Of a stretch of DNA of 64,000 nt, positions 25,687 to 35,260 are shown piece after piece. The DNA comes from Psychroserpens sp. SPM9. Lineage in GTDB: Bacteria; Bacteroidota; Bacteroidia; Flavobacteriales; Flavobacteriaceae. The stretch covers positions 124,001 through 188,000 of the forward strand of contig NZ_JANZNR010000004.1 in NCBI RefSeq assembly GCF_025153525.1. Direction: 5' to 3'. The notes beneath the pieces were generated by a model. That model had not been told where the DNA came from, did no database searches, and saw only the letters and a list, made by a program, of their open reading frames with translations. A program made the translations under genes and the position numbers. Every line of letters begins with the position of its first letter. The first letter of the stretch is position 1.

Positions 25687-26649
25687 ATGCCTGTAATTGA
25701 ATCAACCTACAAAGCACCATTTTTATGTGGTAATGGCTTTATTGCAACGATCTATTCTGGATTATTCCGAAATGTAAGAGGTGTAAATCAAGAACGTGAG
25801 CGCATCGAAACTCGAGATGCTGATTTTCTGGATTTGGACTGGAGTTATGCTGAAAACGATTCAAAAGCGGTTATTATTTTGCTTCACGGATTAGAAGGTC
25901 ACGCGCAACGTCCTTATATCACAGGAACAGCAAAATTGTTCAATCAAAATGATATTGATGCTGTAGCTGTTAATTTCAGAGGTTGTAGCGGAGAAGATAA
26001 TCGGTTTTATCACAGTTACCATTCTGGAGCAACTGACGATTTGGATGATGTGGTTCAGCATTGTATTCAGAAAAAAGGGTATTCTAAAATTTACATTAAA
26101 GGCATCAGTTTAGGGGCTAATATCACACTCAAATATTTGGGTGAAGATCGACTCATTCCGAAGGAAATACAATCGGCAATAGCCGTTTCTGTTCCAGTTC
26201 ATCTTAACGGTTCGGCTGAAGAATTGCACAAACTGAAAAATAAACCCTTTGCCATTCGGTTTTTAAAACACTTAGTCAACAAATTAAAACTAAAAATTAA
26301 TCAGTTTCCTGATAATGTGACTGTTGAAGATGTGAAGTCTATTAAAACTTTAAGAGATTTTGATGAGGTTTATACGTCTAAAGCACATGGTTTTTTGGAT
26401 GCTTCAGACTATTATGAGCGAGCGAGTAGTTTGCCGTTTCTGAAAACCATTAAGATTCCAACCTTAATTATTAACGCGTTAAACGATTCGTTTTTATCAC
26501 ATCACTGTTATCCGGTTAAAGCAGCAAAAGCGAATCATAATCTTTACTTAGAAATGCCAAAATATGGTGGTCATGTTGGCTTTGTACAACGCGGGAATAT
26601 TTATTATAACGAACAACGTGCTTTAGAGTTTATAGAGCATAATGACTAA
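25687..26649 (+). CDS. YheT-family alpha/beta hydrolase
   Basis: The 320-residue protein has the family's HGLEGHAQRPYITG oxyanion region and AVNFRGCSGEDN. The nucleophile elbow is KGISLGAN with S141, the acid is likely in ALNDSF and the histidine in GGHVGFV. YheT-type proteins are cytoplasmic esterases of unclear physiological substrate. It follows the S15-family gene after 12 bases and so is probably co-transcribed. Its stop codon overlaps the stop of the convergent DASS transporter gene. Confidence 0.88.
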   Translation: MPVIESTYKAPFLCGNGFIATIYSGLFRNVRGVNQERERIETRDADFLDLDWSYAENDSKAVIILLHGLEGHAQRPYITGTAKLFNQNDIDAVAVNFRGCSGEDNRFYHSYHSGATDDLDDVVQHCIQKKGYSKIYIKGISLGANITLKYLGEDRLIPKEIQSAIAVSVPVHLNGSAEELHKLKNKPFAIRFLKHLVNKLKLKINQFPDNVTVEDVKSIKTLRDFDEVYTSKAHGFLDASDYYERASSLPFLKTIKIPTLIINALNDSFLSHHCYPVKAAKANHNLYLEMPKYGGHVGFVQRGNIYYNEQRALEFIEHND

Positions 26650-28118
26650 GTTTTTATCAATTCCTCTGGAAACCCTTCAACCACCAAATTCCAAACTTCG
26701 GGTAATACAAAGAACACAAACAGGGTCACAATAATAATAGAGATGATATTCATTACGATACCTTTGCTCACCATATCGGGTATTCTTAAATATCCTGAAC
26801 CAAAAACCACAGCATTTGGAGGTGTTGCTACTGGAAGCATAAAAGCACAGGATGCAGCAACTGCCGCGCCAACCATAAGTACAAACGGATGCACCTCTAC
26901 AGTTAATGCCATTGGTGCTAAAACCGGTAAAAGCATTGCTGTTGTAGCAAGATTTGATGTGATTTCGGTGAGGAAATTAACAGCAGCTACAAGAACTAAA
27001 ATGAGAAGTAGGGTTGAAATTCCGGCAAAGCTTGTCATCTGATTGCCTATCCATTCGGCGAGTCCGCTTACCTCAAATCCTTTAGCTAAGGCCATGCCGC
27101 CACCAAACAATAGAATGATTCCCCATGGGATTTTAACGGCATCTTCCCAATTGATAAGCTGCGTTTTTTTGTTTTTTGTAGGAATCAAAAATAAAAGAAT
27201 GGCAAAACACACAGCAATAATGGTATCGTCAAGTTGTGGTAATATTTTTTGTAAAAGAAATGAACGGGTAATCCAGCAAAAAGCGGTAATGGCAAAAACA
27301 GAAGCAACAATCTTTTCTTCATAACTAATGCTGCCTAAGGTTTTTAAAAGACGTTTAATTTCTTGCTTTCCACCAGGAAATTCGGTTTGTTTAAACTTGA
27401 ATGCAAATCGGGTAAGATATTTCCAGCAGATAAAAAGTAAGAGGATCGAAATAGGAAAACCAAACATGAACCATTGCGAAAAGGTGATTTCATAATCGTA
27501 AATATCTGAAACCACACCTGCCAGAACCAAGTTGGGAGGCGTGCCTATTAAAGTACCTATACCACCAATAGACGCACTGTAAGCGATGGCGAGCATAAGG
27601 GCTTTTCCGAAGATTTGATTTTCGTTTTCAATGGTGTTTGGGTTGTCTTTGAGTTGTTTGATAATCGCAATCCCAATAGGTAACATCATCACAGAGGTTG
27701 CTGTATTAGAAATCCACATCGATAAAAATGCGGTTGCAATCATAAAGCCAAGAATGATTTTTCGTACATCGCTTCCTATAATGTGAATGATGTTAAGGGC
27801 AATGCGTTTGTGTAAATTCCATTTTTCAATAGCGATGGCAATAACAAATCCGCCTAAATATAAAAACACATATTTATGTCCGAAAGCACTCGTCGTAGTC
27901 GACAAGTCTAATCCGCCAGACAAGGGAAATAAAACAATGGGAAGCAAAGCGGTTGCAGCAATTGGAATGGCTTCAGTAATCCACCAAATAGCAATCCAAA
28001 CCGTCGAAGCAAGCACAGCTTTGGCTTGAGGCGATAACCCTTCCGGATTAAAAAACATAATGATTATGGTGAAAAGTAATGGTCCTAAAACCAGTCCTAT
28101 TCGTTTGGTAAGATTCAT
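26646..28118 (-). CDS. DASS (SLC13) family sodium:dicarboxylate/sulfate symporter
   Basis: This 490-residue membrane protein has 11-12 predicted helices. The two family signature loops are seen: SNTATSVMMLPIG followed by GIGTLIGTPPN in the first half, and EITSNLATTAMLLPVLAP followed by PVATPPNAVVFGSG in the second. These SNT and TPPN motifs bind sodium and the substrate carboxylates. It probably imports C4-dicarboxylates such as succinate; sulfate cannot be excluded. It has no close operon partner. It is divergent from the patatin gene with a 184-base gap, and its stop overlaps that of the hydrolase downstream. Confidence 0.93.
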   Translation of the reverse strand: MNLTKRIGLVLGPLLFTIIIMFFNPEGLSPQAKAVLASTVWIAIWWITEAIPIAATALLPIVLFPLSGGLDLSTTTSAFGHKYVFLYLGGFVIAIAIEKWNLHKRIALNIIHIIGSDVRKIILGFMIATAFLSMWISNTATSVMMLPIGIAIIKQLKDNPNTIENENQIFGKALMLAIAYSASIGGIGTLIGTPPNLVLAGVVSDIYDYEITFSQWFMFGFPISILLLFICWKYLTRFAFKFKQTEFPGGKQEIKRLLKTLGSISYEEKIVASVFAITAFCWITRSFLLQKILPQLDDTIIAVCFAILLFLIPTKNKKTQLINWEDAVKIPWGIILLFGGGMALAKGFEVSGLAEWIGNQMTSFAGISTLLLILVLVAAVNFLTEITSNLATTAMLLPVLAPMALTVEVHPFVLMVGAAVAASCAFMLPVATPPNAVVFGSGYLRIPDMVSKGIVMNIISIIIVTLFVFFVLPEVWNLVVEGFPEELIKT

Positions 28119-28302
28119 AAATGATGAATTAATGCTTCTAATATAGGAATTTAAAAAGGGCTGTTAATAATAATTTTACCATTAAATTGAATTCCCGAAT
28201 TTTACTCATATTTTTTTTGTAGCTTAGGGCTATAATTCTCCCTCATAGATCATTAAAATTAATTCTTGTTGACGCTAAGAGTACTAATTTTAAATTGTTT
28301 TT

Positions 28303-30894
28303 ATGCCTTTTCAATATCCAGGGAAATTAATCCTGCACTTTCTTAATTTTGTTAATAATGTCATTACGTCATTTGGGAAATTTGGAAAGTCCTCTTATTT
28401 AAGTCTGTTGTTTCTCGGTATTATTTTGCTTATGGTTCAAGCCCTAGAGCAAGCCAATACGCTGTTGGTCGATATGATAGAAAGCGATAAAACGTCATTG
28501 CTGTTGTGCTTTGTAGTGATTTCTGTTTTTGCATCAGTCTTATCTCATTATCCGAGATATATCTATTATGCCGAAAATATTAACGACAGTCGCGATGACC
28601 ATAAATGGTATATTTATAAATGGTTAGGTTATGCCATTTTTATTTTTTCTAAGATTGACCCAAAGTATAAACAGGATTTTAAAGCGAAATTTTTCAGACA
28701 CTGCTTAGGCTTGGTCATCTTCATTATTTGGCATTATTATATTTATCAAACCTTTTATCCGAAGTTATATTTTAGTGGTTTTGATATCTCGTTAATTCAA
28801 GCTGTCACACTTTTATTGTCTGTAATTCCTGCTGCAATACTTATTTTTTTACTGGACACTTTTGATAAATATCAAGATCAATTATTAATTGTAAAAGGGG
28901 ATGAGGCTACCAATGCTATCAAAGCAAAAAAGAAGCAATTTGTTACCAAAGGCGTGAATGCCTTGTTTATGTGTATAGGTTTGGTGTTGGTTTTAGGCTG
29001 TATTATTGCCTTTACATTAAACTTTAGTATTTACGGCTATTGGTTGCTTCAGGTATTTACGTTTGTGTTAGCGCTCTTGTATATTTTGTTTAGAGTGTTT
29101 CGTGTCTACGCTAAGACCGTCAATTTTAATCGCTACTATTTTTTAAGTAGCAGTGTTGGGTATCTAAGGTACTATTTTGTGTTTTTTGTCATCGTGATTC
29201 TATTTCTCGTGTATAGTAATATTGCTGTGTTTTATAACTGGAAATTGTCTAATGCCATGCTTATATTGCTGTGCTATTTCTTTATTACTTACTATGCTTT
29301 GGCGTGTTTGGTGAAATATTTTTTCATGATAACAATTTTCAGGACACAAAAAGAAGACCTAGATAAAAACCCTTATGTTACCGAAAAAAACTACCTGTAC
29401 AGCTCTGGCGTGCTTCCCGAAAACAGGCATCATTTAGTGTCTTTAGACGATCAAAATATGTTTTCGGTACGACGACGTTTAATCGCCTCTATTGTCACAT
29501 TAGTGATTGTTATTATCTCAATTGTAAGTTATACTTCGGAAACCCAAATACACGAATTACAGGCTTTTCAAAACATTGAAAATGAAGAGGTGTTATACAT
29601 GGACGCCTTTAAAGATAGTCTTAGGTCCAGAACCGACAAACCTTTATTTTTTGTGGCTGCTCATGGTGGCGGATTAAAAGCTAATATCTGGACCATGAAA
29701 GTCTTGAACGAAATTCAAATGCAAACTGAAGGTGAATTTTTAGATCAAACCGTATCGTTTTCGGGCGCTTCTGGCGGAATGATGGGCGTGTCTTTATATT
29801 CGGTTTTAGGTGGTGAATACACTGATGATTTTACGACTATCGGATTGAAAATTGATCAGGTGGCTAATCAAAATTTTGCTTCAAAAGATTTGGCTTTGAC
29901 CTTTGGGTATGATTTTATACGAAAATTGTATCCTTTAAGTAGTATAGGAAAGTACAGAGATCGATCTTATTATTCCATGGTAACCTATCGGAATATCCTC
30001 GAAGATCAATCTGTAATGACCCTAGATTCGCTGTCGTTTAATTCCTATTGGAAAACCAATATATTCAATAATAAACGCGGTTATTTTCCGTCGCTAATTG
30101 TCAACACCGCAAAAACCAATGGAAGACGTGGCGTGTTTTATTCTGTAAAATATCCGCAGGATTCTACGTTGTTTTATAATTCTGATAATTTATCACAATT
30201 GCGTAACGGTCGTTCAATTGCTTATTATGAAGCGGTATCGTCTACTAATAGATTTCCTGCGCTGAGTCCGGCAGCAAAAATAAAAGGCTATGGTCATTAT
30301 ATTGATGCGGGTGCTTTAGATAATAGCGGACTCCTTAGTTCGATGGATTTACACAATTATTTACTGAAGGATTCTACCTTAAATAAAACCAAAAAAATAT
30401 TCGTCGAAATTATAAATGGAAGAAATAATTACATCTGGCATCTGGTGCAGAAATTTAAAGATGAAAACGATATCACTCATTTAAAAATTGATGAAGTAGA
30501 GCAGGATAATATTGTGGCCGATTTAAAAACGGGTTTTAATCTGGATAAGATTCCTAATTATTTGAGCGACTTTATGCAAGACTGGAGCAAAGATCCTTTA
30601 GTTGATTATATACCGATTCATTTGCCGTTTCAGATAGAATTTGACGAAGTGCAATCCTTTTTAGGAGGTGATCTCATTGATAAAAATCAAATCCTTGCTT
30701 TCGAGCAGTTTCTGAAACAGGAAAACGCTAAAGTTAAAGCCCAAATTAAAGACAATGCGACCATCTGGAAAACCTATGAGCCAACATTGGCACGACACTT
30801 AAGTAAAAGCACTATTGCATATTACGATCGTGTGATTCAGAGTGAATTGATTAAAGAACAAATAAACGCTATTCATACAGCATTAGAAGATTAA
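28303..30894 (+). CDS. Membrane protein with a patatin-like phospholipase domain
   Basis: This 863-residue protein has about nine or ten hydrophobic helices in residues 30-415 and a patatin-like hydrolase half. The oxyanion loop is HGGGLKA (from H454), the nucleophile elbow is GASGG with S490, and the partner acid is D668 in IDAGALDNSG, giving the Ser-Asp dyad of patatins. Fusion of a patatin domain to a polytopic membrane region is uncommon. By topology the catalytic half follows the last helix; its side is not certain. Likely substrates are phospholipids or other acyl lipids. It starts a four-gene set with gaps of 4, 22 and 9 bases. Confidence 0.82.
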   Translation: MPFQYPGKLILHFLNFVNNVITSFGKFGKSSYLSLLFLGIILLMVQALEQANTLLVDMIESDKTSLLLCFVVISVFASVLSHYPRYIYYAENINDSRDDHKWYIYKWLGYAIFIFSKIDPKYKQDFKAKFFRHCLGLVIFIIWHYYIYQTFYPKLYFSGFDISLIQAVTLLLSVIPAAILIFLLDTFDKYQDQLLIVKGDEATNAIKAKKKQFVTKGVNALFMCIGLVLVLGCIIAFTLNFSIYGYWLLQVFTFVLALLYILFRVFRVYAKTVNFNRYYFLSSSVGYLRYYFVFFVIVILFLVYSNIAVFYNWKLSNAMLILLCYFFITYYALACLVKYFFMITIFRTQKEDLDKNPYVTEKNYLYSSGVLPENRHHLVSLDDQNMFSVRRRLIASIVTLVIVIISIVSYTSETQIHELQAFQNIENEEVLYMDAFKDSLRSRTDKPLFFVAAHGGGLKANIWTMKVLNEIQMQTEGEFLDQTVSFSGASGGMMGVSLYSVLGGEYTDDFTTIGLKIDQVANQNFASKDLALTFGYDFIRKLYPLSSIGKYRDRSYYSMVTYRNILEDQSVMTLDSLSFNSYWKTNIFNNKRGYFPSLIVNTAKTNGRRGVFYSVKYPQDSTLFYNSDNLSQLRNGRSIAYYEAVSSTNRFPALSPAAKIKGYGHYIDAGALDNSGLLSSMDLHNYLLKDSTLNKTKKIFVEIINGRNNYIWHLVQKFKDENDITHLKIDEVEQDNIVADLKTGFNLDKIPNYLSDFMQDWSKDPLVDYIPIHLPFQIEFDEVQSFLGGDLIDKNQILAFEQFLKQENAKVKAQIKDNATIWKTYEPTLARHLSKSTIAYYDRVIQSELIKEQINAIHTALED

Positions 30895-30898
30895 TATT

Positions 30899-31726
30899 AT
30901 GGAACAAATAAATGCAATCAAGGGAATTCCTCTACACTACGCCAGATTGACCAGTCACCCTTATGGAACACGAGGTGAGCAGCGTGATTTTTTAATAGAT
31001 TCTGAATTTTTAGAGGTTTTAAAAACGGCCTTGGCCGAAGTTTTTGCACATTGTCCCTTAGGAACTCCAGAAGTGATTACGACGGCTGGGATTTTTGTGG
31101 ATAAACCTGGTCAGCATGGCAATGGTAAGGCCTTTGATTTGGATGCGATTTTCTGGAGCACTAATGCTCTGGTTACTTTAAATTTTGTCCATCAAAAAGA
31201 ATTGTATTTAGGAATAGAATCGTTTTTAAGAAAGCATTTTGGCATCGTTTTAAATTATTATTATACCAATCATGAAGACCATTGGCATGTAGATACAAGT
31301 GTGAATGTAGATTATCATGAATCTTCAAAATCGGAAACTTTATACCTGCAAATGGTTCTTAAGTTCATCTACGGAAAAGCAATTATTGTCGACGGTATTT
31401 CGGGTCCGCAAACAAGAGCTATAACACGAGATGTATTTGATCAATTGAATATTAACACACCCATTACAACAAAGGTGAATTATTTGAAATTTTTAGATCT
31501 TACAGGTAAAATTGCCTTTAAGCTCAGTGAAGCTAAAAATTCGCCACTTCAATTGTTTGAAAATCTTTCAGATGTTGTTGAAGCCTTGCCTGTGCAACAT
31601 AAAAACGAGGTGATGCAAGCACTTAACAGTTTTTCAGATCATGCAGAGACATCGCAATGGTTAACGGCTTTTGAAGATAAACATCACGACTTAGATGCTG
31701 TCATTTCCGAAGTCTTAAATACTTAA
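30899..31726 (+). CDS. M15/extensin-like zinc peptidase-fold protein with a peptidoglycan-binding-like segment
   Basis: This 275-residue protein has no signal peptide. Likely zinc ligands are H73 and D80 in GQHGNGKAFDLD and H130 in EDHWHVD, the arrangement of the M15 D-Ala-D-Ala peptidase and extensin-like C-terminal fold. Residues about 160-180 (VDGISGPQTRAITRDVF) resemble the DGxxGPxTxxAV core of peptidoglycan-binding domain 1. The C-terminal 75 residues are helical and unassigned. The lack of an export signal is odd for a cell-wall enzyme. It may be exported another way, or act on something other than peptidoglycan. It sits 4 bases after the patatin gene, which suggests a joint role. Confidence 0.7.
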   Translation: MEQINAIKGIPLHYARLTSHPYGTRGEQRDFLIDSEFLEVLKTALAEVFAHCPLGTPEVITTAGIFVDKPGQHGNGKAFDLDAIFWSTNALVTLNFVHQKELYLGIESFLRKHFGIVLNYYYTNHEDHWHVDTSVNVDYHESSKSETLYLQMVLKFIYGKAIIVDGISGPQTRAITRDVFDQLNINTPITTKVNYLKFLDLTGKIAFKLSEAKNSPLQLFENLSDVVEALPVQHKNEVMQALNSFSDHAETSQWLTAFEDKHHDLDAVISEVLNT

Positions 31727-31748
31727 AACACCTTAAAACCAATACGCT

Positions 31749-32150
31749 ATGGATTCATATCAAGTAGGAACCAATACACCTATCAAATTAAAAGTCGGAA
31801 TAGAAACCGAGGCCATCACTATGACTTATCCGTTTTTATATCATTCTGAAGATGACGATACGCCTTATTCAATGATTTCACCTTTTGATCCAGCTCAAAA
31901 ACCAGGCTGGAAACAGTTAGACAACGGAAATAAAGTCAATGGAAAATTCTTTAGAGTGGTGAGTTTTTTGAGGTTTTTTAATTCGTTTCCAGATGAAGAA
32001 ACCTTTAACCTTGCCATTCAACAAGTAAAAGACACTTATGAAGCAAGCCTCAAAGGCGGTGATGTGAGTCCGTATATGATGGCTTTCGAATTAAAATCCT
32101 TTTATAAAGACAAAACCTGTGTAATCGAAAGTGAATTGCTATTAACTTAA
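31749..32150 (+). CDS. Hypothetical 133-residue protein in the patatin operon
   Basis: I do not recognise this protein. It has no signal peptide or membrane segment and begins MDSYQVGTNTPIKLK. It has a beta-rich N-terminal half (TEAITMTYPFLYHSEDDD) and an amphipathic helix near residues 86-106. It lies 22 bases after the zinc-peptidase-like gene and 9 bases before the outer-membrane gene on the same strand, so it belongs to the same transcript. Codon use matches its neighbours. Confidence 0.65.
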   Translation: MDSYQVGTNTPIKLKVGIETEAITMTYPFLYHSEDDDTPYSMISPFDPAQKPGWKQLDNGNKVNGKFFRVVSFLRFFNSFPDEETFNLAIQQVKDTYEASLKGGDVSPYMMAFELKSFYKDKTCVIESELLLT

Positions 32151-32159
32151 ACTCAAGCT

Positions 32160-33311
32160 ATGAAAAAAATTGTACTACTAAGTGTGTTGTGGTCTTCAAT
32201 TGTGATAGCGCAATCTGGAACAGAGCCCACAGCAGCACTTCAAAATATAGCACCTCCAAGTTCACCAGCTTTTGTGTTGATGGATATTACACCGTCAAAT
32301 ATTATCGTGCCAGAAAATATTCAGGCTTTTTCTTTGCAGACCATCAGTGCTTTTTCTGGAGATAGTTCAAATGGGTTATCCAATAATAATTATGCGGTCG
32401 AATTTCAGCCGTACTGGTATGTCAAACGTGAGCGGATGGATTTCTTTAAATATAACAATCTAACAACGCAAAAGGCTGATGATTCTGAAGTAACACCCAA
32501 CGATTATACAGGCTATAATATATTTGGCGATGTATGGAAGCGGTTTTCTGTCTCAATGGCTTTAATGAATGGAACATTTGATGTGTTGCCTCAGGCACAA
32601 TCGTATGTTTCGGTTGGGGCACGAACACGATTATTATCTTTTAAAACTAAGAGTCAGATTAATGATATCAAATCACAATATACGGCGTATACGACATTTA
32701 TGTCTAGTCCAGAAGTGATTGCAATTTTTGCGAAACCAGGTTTGAGTCCTTCAGAAATTAATACAGCCATTACCAATTTAGAGACGTATAAAACCATAGT
32801 AACCGATTTTGAAAATACCCTTCAGCGGAAGCCTGTATTTGCTTTAGATGTTGCCGCTGCTTATAGTCATTTTATGGGTGATAAAAATCAGGATTTGGAT
32901 GATGCCTTCGGAAGATTTGGTGTTTGGGCTTCTGGAGATTTGGCCTTTTATACACCAACCATTGGTACTAATAGTCATGTGCACATATATGGTGTATTTA
33001 GATACCTTCGTGATGGTTTGAATTTAAATGAAGCCTCCGATTTATTTATTGAAACTAAAACTGATTACGGCGTAAAAATGGAACTCGAATTAGACAAGCT
33101 GTCTTTTGCTTATGAATACATTACGCGAGATGCCGATGATAACAATGAAGAACGTTCTATAGGTTCTATTCGTTATAAGATTAATAAATCATTCACGCTA
33201 AATGGTGGTTTTGGAAAAAATTTTAAAAGTGATGGCGAACAGGTGGTGCTCTTCGGAATTCAATGGGGATTAGATTATGAGCCTAGTGTGGTTTTGGGTG
33301 CGGGGAACTAA
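32160..33311 (+). CDS. Predicted outer-membrane beta-barrel protein in the patatin operon
   Basis: This 383-residue protein has a signal peptide (about 1-18, ending VIAQ). It shows alternating aromatic/hydrophobic strands, including FQPYWYVKRERMDFF, FALDVAAAYSHFMG and a terminal strand VVLFGIQWGLDY, as in outer-membrane barrels. Residues about 160-225 form a helical insertion (SEINTAITNLETYKTIV). I cannot assign a transport role. It ends the four-gene set. Together the products would span inner membrane (patatin), wall (peptidase) and outer membrane, if the peptidase is exported. Confidence 0.65.
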   Translation: MKKIVLLSVLWSSIVIAQSGTEPTAALQNIAPPSSPAFVLMDITPSNIIVPENIQAFSLQTISAFSGDSSNGLSNNNYAVEFQPYWYVKRERMDFFKYNNLTTQKADDSEVTPNDYTGYNIFGDVWKRFSVSMALMNGTFDVLPQAQSYVSVGARTRLLSFKTKSQINDIKSQYTAYTTFMSSPEVIAIFAKPGLSPSEINTAITNLETYKTIVTDFENTLQRKPVFALDVAAAYSHFMGDKNQDLDDAFGRFGVWASGDLAFYTPTIGTNSHVHIYGVFRYLRDGLNLNEASDLFIETKTDYGVKMELELDKLSFAYEYITRDADDNNEERSIGSIRYKINKSFTLNGGFGKNFKSDGEQVVLFGIQWGLDYEPSVVLGAGN

Positions 33312-33365
33312 TTGTTTAAGTTCTGTCAATTCATTAAAACCAATTACCTAAAGTTTGATAGGCCT

Positions 33366-33560
33366 TTAGTTCTCATTATAATTTCTATAAAATCGTATTA
33401 AACCTCCAATAGCAACGAGTACACCGCCAACAGTCATTAAAACTTTATTATCTATTTGACCGTCAACATCATTATCACCCAAAACGAAAATGCATATGAG
33501 AATTATAACGACGCCAATAAGCATTAAAGGATCACTGATTTTATAGAAGAAATGTTTCAT
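33366..33560 (-). CDS. Small two-helix membrane protein
   Basis: The frame can open at 33602, but the internal ATG at 33560 gives 64 residues starting MKHFFYKISDPLMLIG, which looks like the true N-terminus. Two hydrophobic helices (about 11-27 and 42-56) flank an acidic loop (GDNDVDGQID). There is no known family. It lies alone between the outer-membrane protein and yifB. It is a plausible small gene, although the evidence is only the open frame and its composition. Confidence 0.5.
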   Translation of the reverse strand: MKHFFYKISDPLMLIGVVIILICIFVLGDNDVDGQIDNKVLMTVGGVLVAIGGLIRFYRNYNEN

Positions 33561-33649
33561 AAGTAGATTTTGAACAAATATATAGATTTTCCAATTTTTC
33601 ATTTTATATCCTCAAAACTTTAATTACATTTATAGAAAATAATCTATAT

Positions 33650-35188
33650 ATGCTTAAAAAAGTTTTTGGTAGTGCAGTGTTTGGTGTGGAAGCAACAACC
33701 ATTACTGTGGAAGTGAATGTCGACAACGGTATTGGTTATCATCTCGTCGGATTGCCAGACAATGCGATTAAAGAAAGTAATTTCAGGATTGCAGCTGCAC
33801 TTCAAAATAACGGTTATAAAATTCCGGGAAAGAAAATCATTATCAATATGTCGCCAGCCGATTTGCGTAAAGAAGGCTCTGCTTATGATCTCACTTTAGC
33901 CATCGGAATCTTAGTAGCGACCAATCAAATTCAAGCTGCACATATCGAAGATTATCTCATTATGGGTGAATTGTCTCTTGATGGTAATTTACAACCTATA
34001 AAAGGTGCCTTACCCATTGCAGTTAAAGCTAGAGAAGAAGGGTTTAAAGGTTTTATTCTTCCGAAGCAAAATGCTAAAGAAGCTGCTATTGTTGATGGTT
34101 TAAATGTTTATGGTGTTGACAATATCGATCAGGTGATTAATTATTTTGATGCCAATGAACCTTTAGATCCAACTATAATTAATACACGCGAAGAATTTAA
34201 TAAAAGTCTTAATTTTCCTGAATTCGATTTTTCAGATGTGAAAGGTCAAGAAAGTATCAAACGCTGTATGGAAATTGCTGCAGCAGGTGGTCATAATATA
34301 ATATTAATTGGACCACCAGGCGCAGGAAAAACCATGTTAGCAAAACGTCTACCCAGTATTTTGCCACCAATGACTTTACACGAAGCTTTAGAAACGACAA
34401 AAATTCATTCGGTTGTAGGTCGAGTTAAAGCTCATACAGGTTTGATGGCACAACGCCCTTTTAGGAGTCCGCATCATACCATCTCTAACGTCGCCTTAGT
34501 GGGTGGAGGCAGTTATCCGCAGCCAGGCGAAATTTCTTTATCACATAATGGGGTGTTGTTTTTAGATGAATTGCCAGAATTTAAACGCGAAGTGTTAGAA
34601 GTGATGCGACAACCTTTAGAGGATCGGGAAGTGACAATCTCCAGAGCTAAATTTACGGTTACTTATCCATCATCCTTTATGTTGGTCGCGAGTATGAATC
34701 CGAGTCCGGGCGGTTATTTCAATGATCCCAATGCACCAGTAACGTCGTCTCCTGCTGAAATGCAACGGTATTTAAGTAAAGTTTCCGGACCATTATTAGA
34801 TCGTATCGATATTCATATTGAAGTGACGCCTGTGCCTTTTGATAAGTTATCTGATGAACGCAAGGGCGAGTCTTCGGTTGAGATTAGGGAGCGTGTTACA
34901 GCAGCGAGACTCCTACAAACACTACGCTTTAAAGCATCTGAAAACGTTCATTACAATGCACAAATGAATACAAAGCAAATTCGGAAGTATTGTAAATTAG
35001 ATGAGAGTTCAATGACTTTGCTTAAAACAGCTATGGAACGTTTAAATCTTTCAGCGAGAGCATACGATAGAATCTTAAAGGTGTCGCGTACCATTGCCGA
35101 TTTAGAAGCGTCAGAGTCAATTCAAGGCGCTCACATTTCCGAAGCCATTCAATACCGTAGTATGGATCGTGAGGGCTGGTTGGGGTGA
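33650..35188 (+). CDS. yifB: YifB/ComM-family Mg-chelatase-like AAA ATPase
   Basis: The 512-residue length fits the family. Residues 1-170 form the ChlI/Lon-like N-terminal domain ([20 protein letters not shown]). Residues about 195-400 form the Mg-chelatase-type AAA+ core, with Walker A GPPGAGKT, Walker [11 protein letters not shown] and the sensor block [11 protein letters not shown]-terminal helical domain ([20 protein letters not shown]) follows. ComM homologues are hexameric helicases that aid branch migration during natural transformation. It is a single gene here. Confidence 0.95.
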   Translation: MLKKVFGSAVFGVEATTITVEVNVDNGIGYHLVGLPDNAIKESNFRIAAALQNNGYKIPGKKIIINMSPADLRKEGSAYDLTLAIGILVATNQIQAAHIEDYLIMGELSLDGNLQPIKGALPIAVKAREEGFKGFILPKQNAKEAAIVDGLNVYGVDNIDQVINYFDANEPLDPTIINTREEFNKSLNFPEFDFSDVKGQESIKRCMEIAAAGGHNIILIGPPGAGKTMLAKRLPSILPPMTLHEALETTKIHSVVGRVKAHTGLMAQRPFRSPHHTISNVALVGGGSYPQPGEISLSHNGVLFLDELPEFKREVLEVMRQPLEDREVTISRAKFTVTYPSSFMLVASMNPSPGGYFNDPNAPVTSSPAEMQRYLSKVSGPLLDRIDIHIEVTPVPFDKLSDERKGESSVEIRERVTAARLLQTLRFKASENVHYNAQMNTKQIRKYCKLDESSMTLLKTAMERLNLSARAYDRILKVSRTIADLEASESIQGAHISEAIQYRSMDREGWLG

Positions 35189-35200
35189 TGGGCTAGAACA

Positions 35201-35235
35201 AAAGCACATAGTTTGATCTATATGCTTTCGTTTTT
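35201..35235. terminator. Probable terminator between convergent yifB and metalloprotease genes
   Basis: AAAGCACATAG (35201-35211) pairs with CTATATGCTTT (35218-35228), with one mismatch and a 6-base loop. A T-rich tail follows on the plus strand. It serves yifB and perhaps the convergent gene too. Confidence 0.6.
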
Positions 35236-35260
35236 ATATTTAATAATTATAATTTAATAC

